Assembly: GCF_900091565.1 (NCBI RefSeq)
Contig: NZ_FMCV01000019.1
Span: 62,001-126,000, forward strand
Direction: 5' to 3'
Source of the DNA: Micromonospora marina
GTDB taxonomy: Bacteria > Actinomycetota > Actinomycetes > Mycobacteriales > Micromonosporaceae
DNA length: 64,000 bases
The translations under genes and the position numbers were made by a program. Each line of letters begins with the position of its first letter. The stretch's first letter is position 1. This document shows positions 48,171-55,945 of the stretch, one piece after another. A model generated the notes under the pieces. It saw only the letters and a list, made by a program, of their open reading frames with translations. It did not search any database and was not told the DNA's origin.

Positions 48171-51100
48171 ATGGGCGATTCGTTCGCGCATCTGCACGTA
48201 CACACCGAGTACTCGATGCTCGACGGGGCGGCCCGGCTCAAGGACCTCTTCGCCGAGGCGGCGCGGCTCGGCATGCCGGCGGTGGCGATCACCGACCACG
48301 GCAACATGCACGGCGCGAACGACTTCTACAAGCAGGCCATGGACGCCGGGGTCAGGCCCATCCTCGGCGTCGAGGCGTACGTCGCGCCCGAGTCGCGCTT
48401 CCACAAGGCCCGGGTCAAGTGGGGCCGCCCCGAGCAGAAGAGCGACGACGTCTCCGGCAACGGCGCGATCACCCACATGACCATGTGGGCGGCCAACCGC
48501 GACGGCCTGCACAACCTGTTCAAGCTCAACTCCCGCGCCTCCATGGAGGGCCACTACGTGAAGTGGCCCCGGATGGACATGGAGCTGATCGCCGAGCACG
48601 CCGAGGGCATCATGGCCACCACCGGCTGCCCGTCCGGTGCGGTGCAGACCCGGCTGCGGCTGGGCCAGTTCGACGAGGCGCTCAAGGTCGCCGCCGCGTA
48701 CCAGGACATCTTCGGCAAGGACAACTACTTCCTGGAGATCATGGATCACGGCCTCGACATCGAGCGCCGGGTCCGCGACGGGCTCACCGAGATCGCCCGC
48801 AAGCTCGACATCCCGCCGGTGGTCACGAACGACTCGCACTACACCCACGAGGCGCAGGCCGAGGCGCACGACGTGCTGCTCTGCGTACAGACCGGCAGCA
48901 ACGTGGCCGACCCGAACCGGTTCCGGTTCGAAGGCGGCGGCTACTTCGTCAAGTCCGCCGACCAGATGCGCGCCGTCGACTCCTCCGAGCTGTGGCAGCA
49001 GGGCTGCCGCAACACGCTGCTGGTGGCCGAGAAGGTCGACCCGGCCGGCATGTTCACGTTCCACAACCTGATGCCGCGGTTCCCGATCCCCGAGGGCGAG
49101 ACCGAGGAGTCCTGGTTCCGCAAGGAGACGTTCGCCGGGCTGGCACGCCGCTTCCCCGGCGGCATCCCCGAGGGCCACGTCGTCCAGGCCGAGTACGAGC
49201 TGGGCGTCATCATCCAGATGGGCTTCCCGTCGTACTTCCTCGTGGTCGCCGACTTCATCCAGTGGGCCAAGAGCCAGGGCATCGCGGTCGGCCCGGGGCG
49301 TGGCTCGGCGGCCGGCTCGCTGGTGGCGTACGCGCTGGGCATCACCGACCTCGACCCGATCCCGCACGGCCTGATCTTCGAGCGGTTCCTCAACCCCGAG
49401 CGCGTCTCCATGCCGGATGTCGACATCGACTTCGACGAGCGCCGGCGCGGTGAGGTCATCAAGTACGTCACCGACAAGTGGGGCGAGGACAAGGTCGCGC
49501 AGATCGCCACGTTCGGCACGATCAAGGCGAAGGCCGCGATCAAGGACTCGGCCCGGGTGCTCGGCTACCCGTACGCGGTCGGCGACCGGATCACCAAGGC
49601 CATGCCTCCGGCGGTGATGGGCAAGGACATCCCGCTGTCCGGCATCTTCGACCCCAAGCACCCCCGCTACGCCGAGGCGGGCGAGATCCGCGGCCTCTAC
49701 GAGTCCGACCCGGACGTCAAGAAGGTCATCGAGACCGCCAAGGGCATCGAGGGCCTGATCCGGCAGACCGGTGTGCACGCCGCCGGCGTCATCATGTCCG
49801 CCGAGCCGATCATCGAGCACATCCCGCTGATGCGGCGCGACTCCGACGGCGTCATCATCACGCAGTTCGACTACCCGACCTGCGAGTCGCTCGGGCTGCT
49901 GAAGATGGACTTCCTCGGCCTGCGCAACCTGACGATCATCGACGACGCGGTGAAGAACATCCAGCTCAACCACGGCCGGGAACTGGACCTGCTCGGCCTG
50001 CCGCTTGATGACAAGGCGGCGTACGAGTTGCTGGCCCGCGGCGACACGCTCGGCGTGTTCCAGCTCGACGGCGGGCCGATGCGCTCGCTGCTGCGGCTGA
50101 TGAAGCCGGACAACTTCGAGGACATCTCCGCCGTCCTGGCGCTCTACCGGCCCGGGCCGATGGGCGTGGACTCGCACACCAACTACGCGCTGCGCAAGAA
50201 CGGGCTCCAGGAGATCACCCCGATCCACCCGGAGCTGGAGGAGCCGCTGCGCGAGATCCTCGCGCCCACGTACGGCCTGATCGTCTACCAGGAGCAGGTG
50301 CAGCGCGCCGCGCAGATCCTCGCCGGCTACACGCTCGGCCAGGCCGACCTGCTGCGCCGGGCGATGGGCAAGAAGAAGAAGGAGATCCTCGACAAGGAGT
50401 TCATCCCGTTCCGGGACGGCTGCCGCGAGCGCGGCTACTCCGACGAGGCCATCCAGGCCGTGTGGGACGTGCTGGTCCCGTTCGCCGGCTACGCCTTCAA
50501 CAAGGCACACTCCGCCGCGTACGGCCTGGTCTCCTACTGGACCGCGTACCTCAAGGCGCACTACCCGGCCGAGTACATGGCCGCCCTGCTCACCTCAGTC
50601 GGTGACGACAAGGACAAGATGGCCATGTACCTGTCCGAGTGCCGCCGGATGCGCATCCAGGTGCTCCCGCCGGACGTGAACACCTCCGCCGGGCCGTTCA
50701 CCCCGGTCGGCAAGGAGATCCGCTTCGGTCTCGGCGCGGTGCGCAACGTCGGCGCGAACGTGGTCGCCTCGATCATGCGGTGCCGCGAGGAGAAGGGCGA
50801 CTACGCCGACTTCTACGACTTCCTGTCCAAGGTCGACGCCGTGGTCTGCAACAAGAAGACCATCGAATCGCTGATCAAGGCCGGGGCGTTCGACTCGCTC
50901 CAGCACCCGCGCAAGGGCCTGCTGGCGGTGCACGCCGACGCGATCGACGCGTACGCCGACGTCAAGCGCAAGGAGGCGGTCGGCCAGTACGACCTGTTCG
51001 GCGCCGGCTTCGGCGAGGCGGAGACCGGCGGCACCACCACTGTCATGCCGGTCATCGGCGAGGGGGAGTGGGACAAGCGCGACAAGCTCGCGTTCGAGCG

Positions 51101-51704
51101 CGAGATGCTCGGCCTGTACGTCTCCGACCACCCGCTGTTCGGCCTGGAACACGTGCTCGGCGCGGCGGCGGACACCACGATCGCCGCGCTGTCCGAGGAG
51201 GGCACCGTGCCCGACGGCGCGGTCGTCACGCTCGCCGGCATCCTCTCCGGCGTGCAGCGGCGGGTCACCAAGCAGGGCCGCGCCTGGGCGTCGGCCACGC
51301 TCGAAGACCTGGCCGGTGGCGTGGAGACGCTGTTCTTCCCGAACACGTACGAGGTGATCGGGCAGTACATCGCCGAGGACGCGATCGTGGTGGTCAAGGG
51401 CCGGGTGGACCGGCGCGACGACACCCCGCGCATCATGGCGATGGACATGTCCATGCCGGACATCAGCAGCAACCCGGCCAACAAGCCGGTCACGCTCACC
51501 ATCCCGGTGCACCGCTGCACGCCGCCGCTCGTGGAACGGCTCAAGGAGACGCTCGTGCTGCATCCCGGCGACACCGAGGTGCACGTCAAGCTGCTCAACG
51601 GCGGCAAGGTGACCACGCTGCGCCTCGGCCCGTTCCGGGTCGCGCCGACCACCGCGCTGATGGGTGACCTGAAGAGCGTCCTCGGCCCGGCCAACGTGAG
51701 CTGA
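48171..51704 (+). CDS. dnaE: DNA polymerase III alpha subunit
   Basis: 1177 residues, typical of the actinobacterial replicative DnaE1. Order: PHP domain (FAHLHVHTEYSMLDGAARL with metal-binding His; AITDHGNMHG), palm with GPGRGSAAGSLVAYALGITD and the catalytic Asp pair in PDVDIDFDERRRGE (Asp416, Asp418), fingers (QEQVQRAAQILAGYTLGQAD), HhH region, and a C-terminal OB domain (VVTLAGILSGVQRRVTKQGR). The PHP metal ligands seem preserved, as in polymerases with their own proofreading. It has a leader of at least 50 bases (TAGGGT at 48115-48120 may be the -10). Confidence 0.96.
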   Translation: MGDSFAHLHVHTEYSMLDGAARLKDLFAEAARLGMPAVAITDHGNMHGANDFYKQAMDAGVRPILGVEAYVAPESRFHKARVKWGRPEQKSDDVSGNGAITHMTMWAANRDGLHNLFKLNSRASMEGHYVKWPRMDMELIAEHAEGIMATTGCPSGAVQTRLRLGQFDEALKVAAAYQDIFGKDNYFLEIMDHGLDIERRVRDGLTEIARKLDIPPVVTNDSHYTHEAQAEAHDVLLCVQTGSNVADPNRFRFEGGGYFVKSADQMRAVDSSELWQQGCRNTLLVAEKVDPAGMFTFHNLMPRFPIPEGETEESWFRKETFAGLARRFPGGIPEGHVVQAEYELGVIIQMGFPSYFLVVADFIQWAKSQGIAVGPGRGSAAGSLVAYALGITDLDPIPHGLIFERFLNPERVSMPDVDIDFDERRRGEVIKYVTDKWGEDKVAQIATFGTIKAKAAIKDSARVLGYPYAVGDRITKAMPPAVMGKDIPLSGIFDPKHPRYAEAGEIRGLYESDPDVKKVIETAKGIEGLIRQTGVHAAGVIMSAEPIIEHIPLMRRDSDGVIITQFDYPTCESLGLLKMDFLGLRNLTIIDDAVKNIQLNHGRELDLLGLPLDDKAAYELLARGDTLGVFQLDGGPMRSLLRLMKPDNFEDISAVLALYRPGPMGVDSHTNYALRKNGLQEITPIHPELEEPLREILAPTYGLIVYQEQVQRAAQILAGYTLGQADLLRRAMGKKKKEILDKEFIPFRDGCRERGYSDEAIQAVWDVLVPFAGYAFNKAHSAAYGLVSYWTAYLKAHYPAEYMAALLTSVGDDKDKMAMYLSECRRMRIQVLPPDVNTSAGPFTPVGKEIRFGLGAVRNVGANVVASIMRCREEKGDYADFYDFLSKVDAVVCNKKTIESLIKAGAFDSLQHPRKGLLAVHADAIDAYADVKRKEAVGQYDLFGAGFGEAETGGTTTVMPVIGEGEWDKRDKLAFEREMLGLYVSDHPLFGLEHVLGAAADTTIAALSEEGTVPDGAVVTLAGILSGVQRRVTKQGRAWASATLEDLAGGVETLFFPNTYEVIGQYIAEDAIVVVKGRVDRRDDTPRIMAMDMSMPDISSNPANKPVTLTIPVHRCTPPLVERLKETLVLHPGDTEVHVKLLNGGKVTTLRLGPFRVAPTTALMGDLKSVLGPANVS

Positions 51705-51716
51705 CCCGTACCGTCG

Positions 51717-51752
51717 CGATCTTGCCCGGCGCGCCACGGCCGGGCAGCATCG
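51717..51752 (+). terminator. Hairpin after dnaE
   Basis: Arms 51717-51730 and 51739-51752 pair at 12 of 14 positions with an eight-base loop. It starts with CGATCTTGC, the signature of the palindrome family at 52789. The stem ends six bases before the ATG of the next gene. Confidence 0.6.
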
Positions 51753-51757
51753 TGCGG

Positions 51758-52642
51758 ATGCCGCCCACCGACCTGCTGCGCGTCCGCGACCTGGTGCCCG
51801 ACTTCCTCGCCTGCGCCCGGAGGTCCGGCCCGCCGGAGTCGTGGACCTCCCGCTACCTGGCCGGGCACCCCGACGTGGTGCGGGCGCTGCGCCGCGACGG
51901 CGACTGGTCCGACGCCACCGGCGTGGCATCCGTCCTGGACGGGCTCCGCGACCGCGCCGCCGACCTGGCGGCGAGAGCCGAGACGGTACGCGCGGCGCTG
52001 CCCGACGCTGTCGCGGCGGTGGCCGGCGCGCTCGGCTGGTCCGGCGACGGCGGGCCGGTCGAGTGCGTCGTGCTGGTCGGGCTGAACCAGGCAAACGGCT
52101 GGGCCGGTGAACTGAACGGCAGGTACGCGCTCTTCCTCGCCGTGGAGCAACTCGGGCCGCCGGAGGACCTCGACCTGCTGGTCCGGCACGAGGCGGCGCA
52201 CGTGGTGCACGACCGCGGCGCCGCGATCCGCGACTGGCCCGAGCACGGGGTGGCGAACGCGTTGTTCACCGAAGGGCTCGCCACGCAGGTCACTGCGGAA
52301 CTCGACACCGGCCGGCCGGACGAGGCGTACCTCTGGTTCGGCCGCCCCGGCCACCGGCGGTGGCTCGACGAGTGCCGCCGCCGGTGGCCGGAGATCCTGC
52401 GCCGGGTACGCGCCGACCTCGGCGCCACCGACGCCGACCACCACGCCCCGTACTTCCTGATGCGGGACTCGCCGCTGGCCGGCGGCCTGCCCAAACGCTG
52501 CGGCTACCTGGTCGGCCTGACCGCGGTACGGCGCCTGCGCCGCCATTACACCCTGAAGGACCTGTCCACCTGGCCCCTGCCGAGGGTACGAGCCGAGATG
52601 GCCGAGGCCCTGACCGACCTCCCCCCGCCGCGACGATCATGA
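51758..52642 (+). CDS. Putative zinc metalloprotease-like protein (HEAAH)
   Basis: 294 residues from ATG 51758 (MPPTDLLRVRDLVPDF; GTG 51752 is possible). The central segment DLLVRHEAAHVVHDRG has an HExxH zinc motif, and about 30 residues on, ALFTEGLATQVTAEL supplies the Glu expected as third ligand in gluzincin-type enzymes. No signal peptide is visible, so it would act in the cytoplasm. Similar DUF2268-like proteins are of unknown function. The stop codon lies inside the left arm of a large palindrome. Confidence 0.75.
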   Translation: MPPTDLLRVRDLVPDFLACARRSGPPESWTSRYLAGHPDVVRALRRDGDWSDATGVASVLDGLRDRAADLAARAETVRAALPDAVAAVAGALGWSGDGGPVECVVLVGLNQANGWAGELNGRYALFLAVEQLGPPEDLDLLVRHEAAHVVHDRGAAIRDWPEHGVANALFTEGLATQVTAELDTGRPDEAYLWFGRPGHRRWLDECRRRWPEILRRVRADLGATDADHHAPYFLMRDSPLAGGLPKRCGYLVGLTAVRRLRRHYTLKDLSTWPLPRVRAEMAEALTDLPPPRRS

Positions 52643-52692
52643 AGTCGGCGGCGACAGATCGGACCACGAACGCCGCCAACATCATGATCGTC
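52632..52692. repeat. Large imperfect palindrome overlapping the metalloprotease stop
   Basis: Arms 52632-52653 and 52671-52692 match at 20 of 22 positions, beginning GACGATCATGA and ending TCATGATCGTC, with a 17-base loop. The TGA stop of the upstream gene is inside the left arm. It could serve as a terminator but is longer than needed and includes the palindrome ATCATGAT. Confidence 0.7.
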
Positions 52693-52788
52693 CGGGCGAA
52701 GGCGCTGGGATGGCGGCCTCCGGCTCGCCGCCGCACCCCGCGATCTCGCGCTTTCCGCCCACCCACCCCGCCCGCTCCCCCTACTCCG

Positions 52789-52857
52789 CGATCTTGCAGT
52801 TTCGGCCCCGCGTCTGGCGGGGTTGCACCATTCGCCCGGGCCGAAACTGCAAGATCG
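52789..52857. repeat. Perfect 20-bp inverted repeat, intergenic palindrome family
   Basis: Arms 52789-52808 (CGATCTTGCAGTTTCGGCCC) and 52838-52857 are exact complements, with a 29-base loop. It lies in the 305-base gap between the metalloprotease and aminotransferase genes, which otherwise holds only the palindrome at 52632 and a G-rich run (52857-52934). Related sequence is found at 31392-31458 and 51717-51752. Confidence 0.75.
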
Positions 52858-52935
52858 TGAGGGGGTGAGGGGGTGAGGGGGTGGATGGGGCCACGGGGGT
52901 GGGATTGGCGGTGTCGGGGGCGGGGCGGGGGTGGC

Positions 52936-52941
52936 TAGCGT
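52936..52941 (+). promoter_or_regulatory. -10 box of a probable leaderless transcript (class V aminotransferase)
   Basis: TAGCGT ends six bases before ATG 52948, with no ribosome-binding sequence between. Confidence 0.45.
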
Positions 52942-52947
52942 CGGGCC

Positions 52948-53985
52948 ATGGAGCTGGAGCAGGCGCGGAAGTTGTGGCAGCCGGAGCCGGGCTGGTTGAA
53001 CACGGCCACCTACGGACTGCCGCCGGAGCCGGTGTGGGACGCCGTGCAGCGGGTGCTCGCCGACTGGCGGACCGGGCGGGTGTCGTTCGAGGTGTGGGAC
53101 GAGTCGGTGGACCGCTCCCGGGCCGCCTTCGCCCGACTGACCGGTGTGGACGCCGCCGATGTGAGCGTCGGCGCCAGCGCCTCGCAACTCGTCGCGCCGA
53201 TCGCGGCCGGGCTGCCGGCGGGCGCGACGGTGGTGGTGCCCGAGACCGAGTTCACCTCGATCCTGTTCCCGTGGCTGGTCCAGCGGGACCGCGGCGTGCG
53301 GGTACGCACCGTGCCGCTGGCCGGACTGGTCGACGCGATCGACGCCGGCACGGACCTGGTGGCGTTCAGCGTGGTGCAGTCCGCCGACGGCACCGTGGCC
53401 CCGTACGACGAGATCGTCGCGGCGGCCCGGGCGCACGGCGCGTTCGTGGTGGCCGACGCGACGCAGGCGTGCGGGTGGCTGCCGTTCGCGGCGGACCGGG
53501 CGGACGCGGTGGTGGTGGGGGCGTACAAATGGTTGATGTCGCCGCGCGGCTCGGCCTTCGCCTACCTGGCCCCGGCGTTGCGCGAGCGGATGCGCCCGGA
53601 CGCGGCCGGGTGGTACGCCGGGCGCGAGCCGCACGCCTCGTACTACGGGCTGCCGCTGCGCCTGGCCGACGACGCGCGCCGGTTCGACATCGCGCCGCCG
53701 TGGCTCAGTTACGCGGGCACCGCCCCGGCGCTGGAACTGCTCGCCGACCTGGACCTTGAGGCGGTGCGCGCGTACGACGTGGGGCTGGCCAACCGGTTCC
53801 TGGCCGGGCTGGGCCGGCCGCCCGGCGACAGCGCGATCGTCACGGTGGACGTGCCGGACGCGCAGGAGCGGCTGGCCCGGGCCGGGGTACGCGCGGCGGT
53901 CCGGGCCGGCCGGGTCCGCGCCTCGTTCCACCTCTACACGACCGAGGCGGACGTGGATCGCGCGGTCGAGGCGCTGACCGGCTGA
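52948..53985 (+). CDS. Class V aminotransferase family PLP enzyme
   Basis: 345 residues. PLP lysine is in VVGAYKWLMSPRG (Lys194) and the cofactor Asp in VVADATQACGW. The N-terminal WLNTATYGLPPEPVWDA is typical of kynureninase/cysteine-desulfurase relatives (selenocysteine lyase-like group). There is no strong hint of substrate. Its stop is three bases from the end of the convergent acyl-CoA dehydrogenase remnant. Confidence 0.86.
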   Translation: MELEQARKLWQPEPGWLNTATYGLPPEPVWDAVQRVLADWRTGRVSFEVWDESVDRSRAAFARLTGVDAADVSVGASASQLVAPIAAGLPAGATVVVPETEFTSILFPWLVQRDRGVRVRTVPLAGLVDAIDAGTDLVAFSVVQSADGTVAPYDEIVAAARAHGAFVVADATQACGWLPFAADRADAVVVGAYKWLMSPRGSAFAYLAPALRERMRPDAAGWYAGREPHASYYGLPLRLADDARRFDIAPPWLSYAGTAPALELLADLDLEAVRAYDVGLANRFLAGLGRPPGDSAIVTVDVPDAQERLARAGVRAAVRAGRVRASFHLYTTEADVDRAVEALTG

Positions 53986-53988
53986 CGC

Positions 53989-54262
53989 TCAGGCCAGGTG
54001 GCCGCCGATCTTCGTGTACCCGCGCAGCGGGTCGCGGGAGATGATCAGTCGCTGCATCTCGTCGGTGCCCTCGAAGATCCGGTACAGCCGGACCTGCCGG
54101 TACCAGCGTTCGATCGGCAGCTCACGGGTGTAGCCCATGCCACCGTGGATCTGGAGCACCCGGTCCACCACCCGGTTGACCATGCCGGCGCCGTAGAGCT
54201 TGCCCATCGAGTCGATCGCCGTCTGGAGGACCCGTTCGGCGATGCCGACGGCGTGCGGGCTG
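53989..54262 (-). pseudogene. C-terminal fragment of an acyl-CoA dehydrogenase
   Basis: About 85 codons read (from high to low coordinate) RVLQTAIDSMGKLYGAGMVN, VDRVLQIHGGMGYTRELPIE, RWYRQVRLYRIFEGTDEMQR and LIISRDPLRGYTKIGGHLA, ending in a stop at 53989. These are the last helices of the acyl-CoA dehydrogenase fold, with the FAD/substrate HGGMGY and EGTDEMQR motifs. Everything before, about 300 residues including the catalytic base region, is missing. The frame upstream of 54262 is instead the reverse of a LivM fragment. Confidence 0.8.
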
Positions 54263-54454
54263 GCCGGGGTGCTCGGCGCGGCCCTGGTGGTCCGCCTGGA
54301 GGACTGGCTGTCGTTCTCTGGCTTCGAGGCCATCGGGCTGGTCACCGGCGGCATCTTCGTCCTCGTCGTGCTGCTGTTCCGCCGGGGTGTCCGGGGCACG
54401 GTCACACACCTGGCCCGGCGCGGGGCGGCGGCCCGCCGGGACCGGTCCGGCTGA
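54262..54454 (+). pseudogene. C-terminal fragment of a LivM-type branched-chain amino acid permease
   Basis: About 62 codons, from LAGVLGAALVVRLEDWLSFS through GFEAIGLVTGGIFVLVVLLF to RRGVRGTVTHLARRG and a stop at 54454. This is the last membrane helix and basic tail of LivM permeases. The rest of the permease is missing and the sequence to the left is the truncated acyl-CoA dehydrogenase on the other strand, so the two tails meet head to head. No liv transporter genes remain here. Confidence 0.7.
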
Positions 54455-54613
54455 TCCGGCGCACGACGGCGTCCGCGGTCGGCTGCCGCCTGGGACGCCC
54501 CACCGGACCTCGCGCCGGTGTGAGCCACCCCACCGGCACGGCCGAGTCGGCGCGTCCCGGCCGGATCGGTCCGCCCCGGGCGCATCCAGGCCGCCCTCTT
54601 CCGACGAACCCCC

Positions 54614-54632
54614 CGGTAGTACACGTCTACCG
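54614..54632. promoter_or_regulatory. Palindrome upstream of the B12-domain gene
   Basis: CGGTAG-TACACGT-CTACCG, six-base perfect arms, 14 bases before the start codon region. It could be an operator. The preceding 54455-54613 shows nothing I can support. Confidence 0.35.
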
Positions 54633-54645
54633 AGGGGTGCGTCCG

Positions 54646-55290
54646 GTGGTGACCGATCCGATCCCGGCCGATGTCGTCGAGTCCTCCCGCAAGCACCTCA
54701 CGCTCGCGGCCGAGGACCTGGACGGCAACCGGGTCGCCGCGCTGATCGTCGAGGCCGCGGGCCAGTGGGGGGTGGCGCCGGTGTGGGAGGCCGTCTGCGC
54801 ACCGATGCTGGCCGCGCTGCCCGGCCGCAGCGCCGCCGACGTGGCCGTGGAGCACGCCTTCTCGGAGGGCCTGCGGTCCGGACTGGACGTGCTGCTGCGC
54901 GGGCCGGGGACACCACCCCCGGCCGGCGGCATCCTGCTCGCCGGGGCGGAGCAGGAGTTGCACTGCCTCGGCCTGCACGCCCTCGCCGCGGCCCTGCGCG
55001 AGGCGGGCCTGGGCAGCCTGCTGCTCGGCGCCGCGCTGCCCTGGCCGGCGCTGGCCAGCGCGGTGCGCCGGACCCGCCCGCACACGGTGGTGGTGTGGTC
55101 GCAGACGCCGATGACCGGGCGGGCGTACCGGGTGGTCCGCTTCGCACGGGAGTTTCCCTCGGTGCGGGTGCACGGCGCCGGCCCGGGCTGGATCACGCCG
55201 CCGGCCACGCCGGCCGGACACCTGACCACGCTGTCGGACGCGCTCGCCGTGTGCCGCGAGGCCGCCGGCCACCGGAGCGGGCAGCGGTAG
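54646..55290 (+). CDS. B12-binding-domain protein without DNA-binding domain
   Basis: 214 residues from GTG 54646 (GTG 54637 and 54649 also possible). The first 90 residues form a helical bundle (LIVEAAGQWGVAPVWEAVC), then a Rossmann-like half with AGAEQELHCLGLHALAAALR, where E-x-H-x-x-G resembles the cobalamin-ligating D/E-x-H-x-x-G, and VVVWSQTPMTGRA. This is the arrangement of the light/cobalamin sensor part of CarH/LitR regulators, but the MerR helix-turn-helix is absent. It may sense cobalamin or light for a partner. Neighbouring TetR and flavin genes are suggestive only. Confidence 0.7.
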   Translation: MVTDPIPADVVESSRKHLTLAAEDLDGNRVAALIVEAAGQWGVAPVWEAVCAPMLAALPGRSAADVAVEHAFSEGLRSGLDVLLRGPGTPPPAGGILLAGAEQELHCLGLHALAAALREAGLGSLLLGAALPWPALASAVRRTRPHTVVVWSQTPMTGRAYRVVRFAREFPSVRVHGAGPGWITPPATPAGHLTTLSDALAVCREAAGHRSGQR

Positions 55291-55333
55291 GCGGTCTCCC
55301 GCCCGATCCGGGGGCACCGCGACGGGCGGCCGG

Positions 55334-55891
55334 TCAGCCGTTCCGGAAGCCACGCAGCAGGGCGGCGACGGCGGTCTCCGGGTCGAAGTGGTCGTCGGGA
55401 GCGGCGAGCTGGTTGCCGAAGAGCCCGTCGACGAGCGCGAGCAGCGCCCGGAAGTGGGCGGGCGGATCGGTCGAGCCGAGCCCGGCGAGCAGCGGCACCC
55501 CCCACTCGGCCAGCCGCGCCCGCCCGGCCTCGATGGCGGGGCGGAGCTCGGGCCGCACGGCCGACTCCACGAACAGCGCGTATCGGGCGAGCGTGACCAC
55601 CCGTTCCTCGTCGGTGAACCGCCGGATCAGCCGGCCGAGCACGCGCGTGAAGCCGTCGACGTCGCCCGGTGCCAGGTCCACGGCGAGCCGCTGCCAGGCT
55701 GCGGTCTCCACCTCGACCAGCCGCTCGAAGACGCCGGCGACCAGCGCCTCCCGGGTGCGGAACCGATTGGAGGCGGAGCCCTCGGGCAGTCCCGCCTCCG
55801 CGTCCACGGCCCGGTGGGTGAGCTGCCGTGTTCCCCGGGTGCCGAGCACCCGGACGGCCGCGTCGAGCAGGAGCTGCCGGCGATCGGTCAC
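55334..55891 (-). CDS. TetR-family regulator
   Basis: 185 residues. N-terminal helix-turn-helix RQLLLDAAVRVLGTRGTRQL then THRAVDAEAGLPEGSASNRF, followed by an all-helical ligand domain. It is divergent from the FAD monooxygenase gene, with a 33-base operator-like repeat in the 54-base gap between them, so it probably represses both. Confidence 0.92.
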   Translation of the reverse strand: MTDRRQLLLDAAVRVLGTRGTRQLTHRAVDAEAGLPEGSASNRFRTREALVAGVFERLVEVETAAWQRLAVDLAPGDVDGFTRVLGRLIRRFTDEERVVTLARYALFVESAVRPELRPAIEAGRARLAEWGVPLLAGLGSTDPPAHFRALLALVDGLFGNQLAAPDDHFDPETAVAALLRGFRNG

Positions 55892-55900
55892 CCGGCCAGA

Positions 55901-55933
55901 CTACAGGCGTAGTGCAACTAACTACACCTGTAG
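55901..55933. promoter_or_regulatory. TetR operator between the regulator and the monooxygenase
   Basis: Arms 55901-55913 and 55921-55933 match at 12 of 13 positions (CTACAGGCGTAGT against the complement of ACTACACCTGTAG), with a seven-base centre. TACGGT at 55934-55939 lies six bases before the monooxygenase GTG and may be its -10, giving a leaderless mRNA directly blocked by the repressor. Confidence 0.65.
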
Positions 55934-55945
55934 TACGGTGACGGC

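Noticed and set aside
47649..50561. Long minus-strand frame continuing upstream of the PadR-partner membrane protein
   Set aside because: The part before ATG 47648 is antisense to dnaE and crosses the padR gene; the real gene starts at the ATGA overlap with padR.
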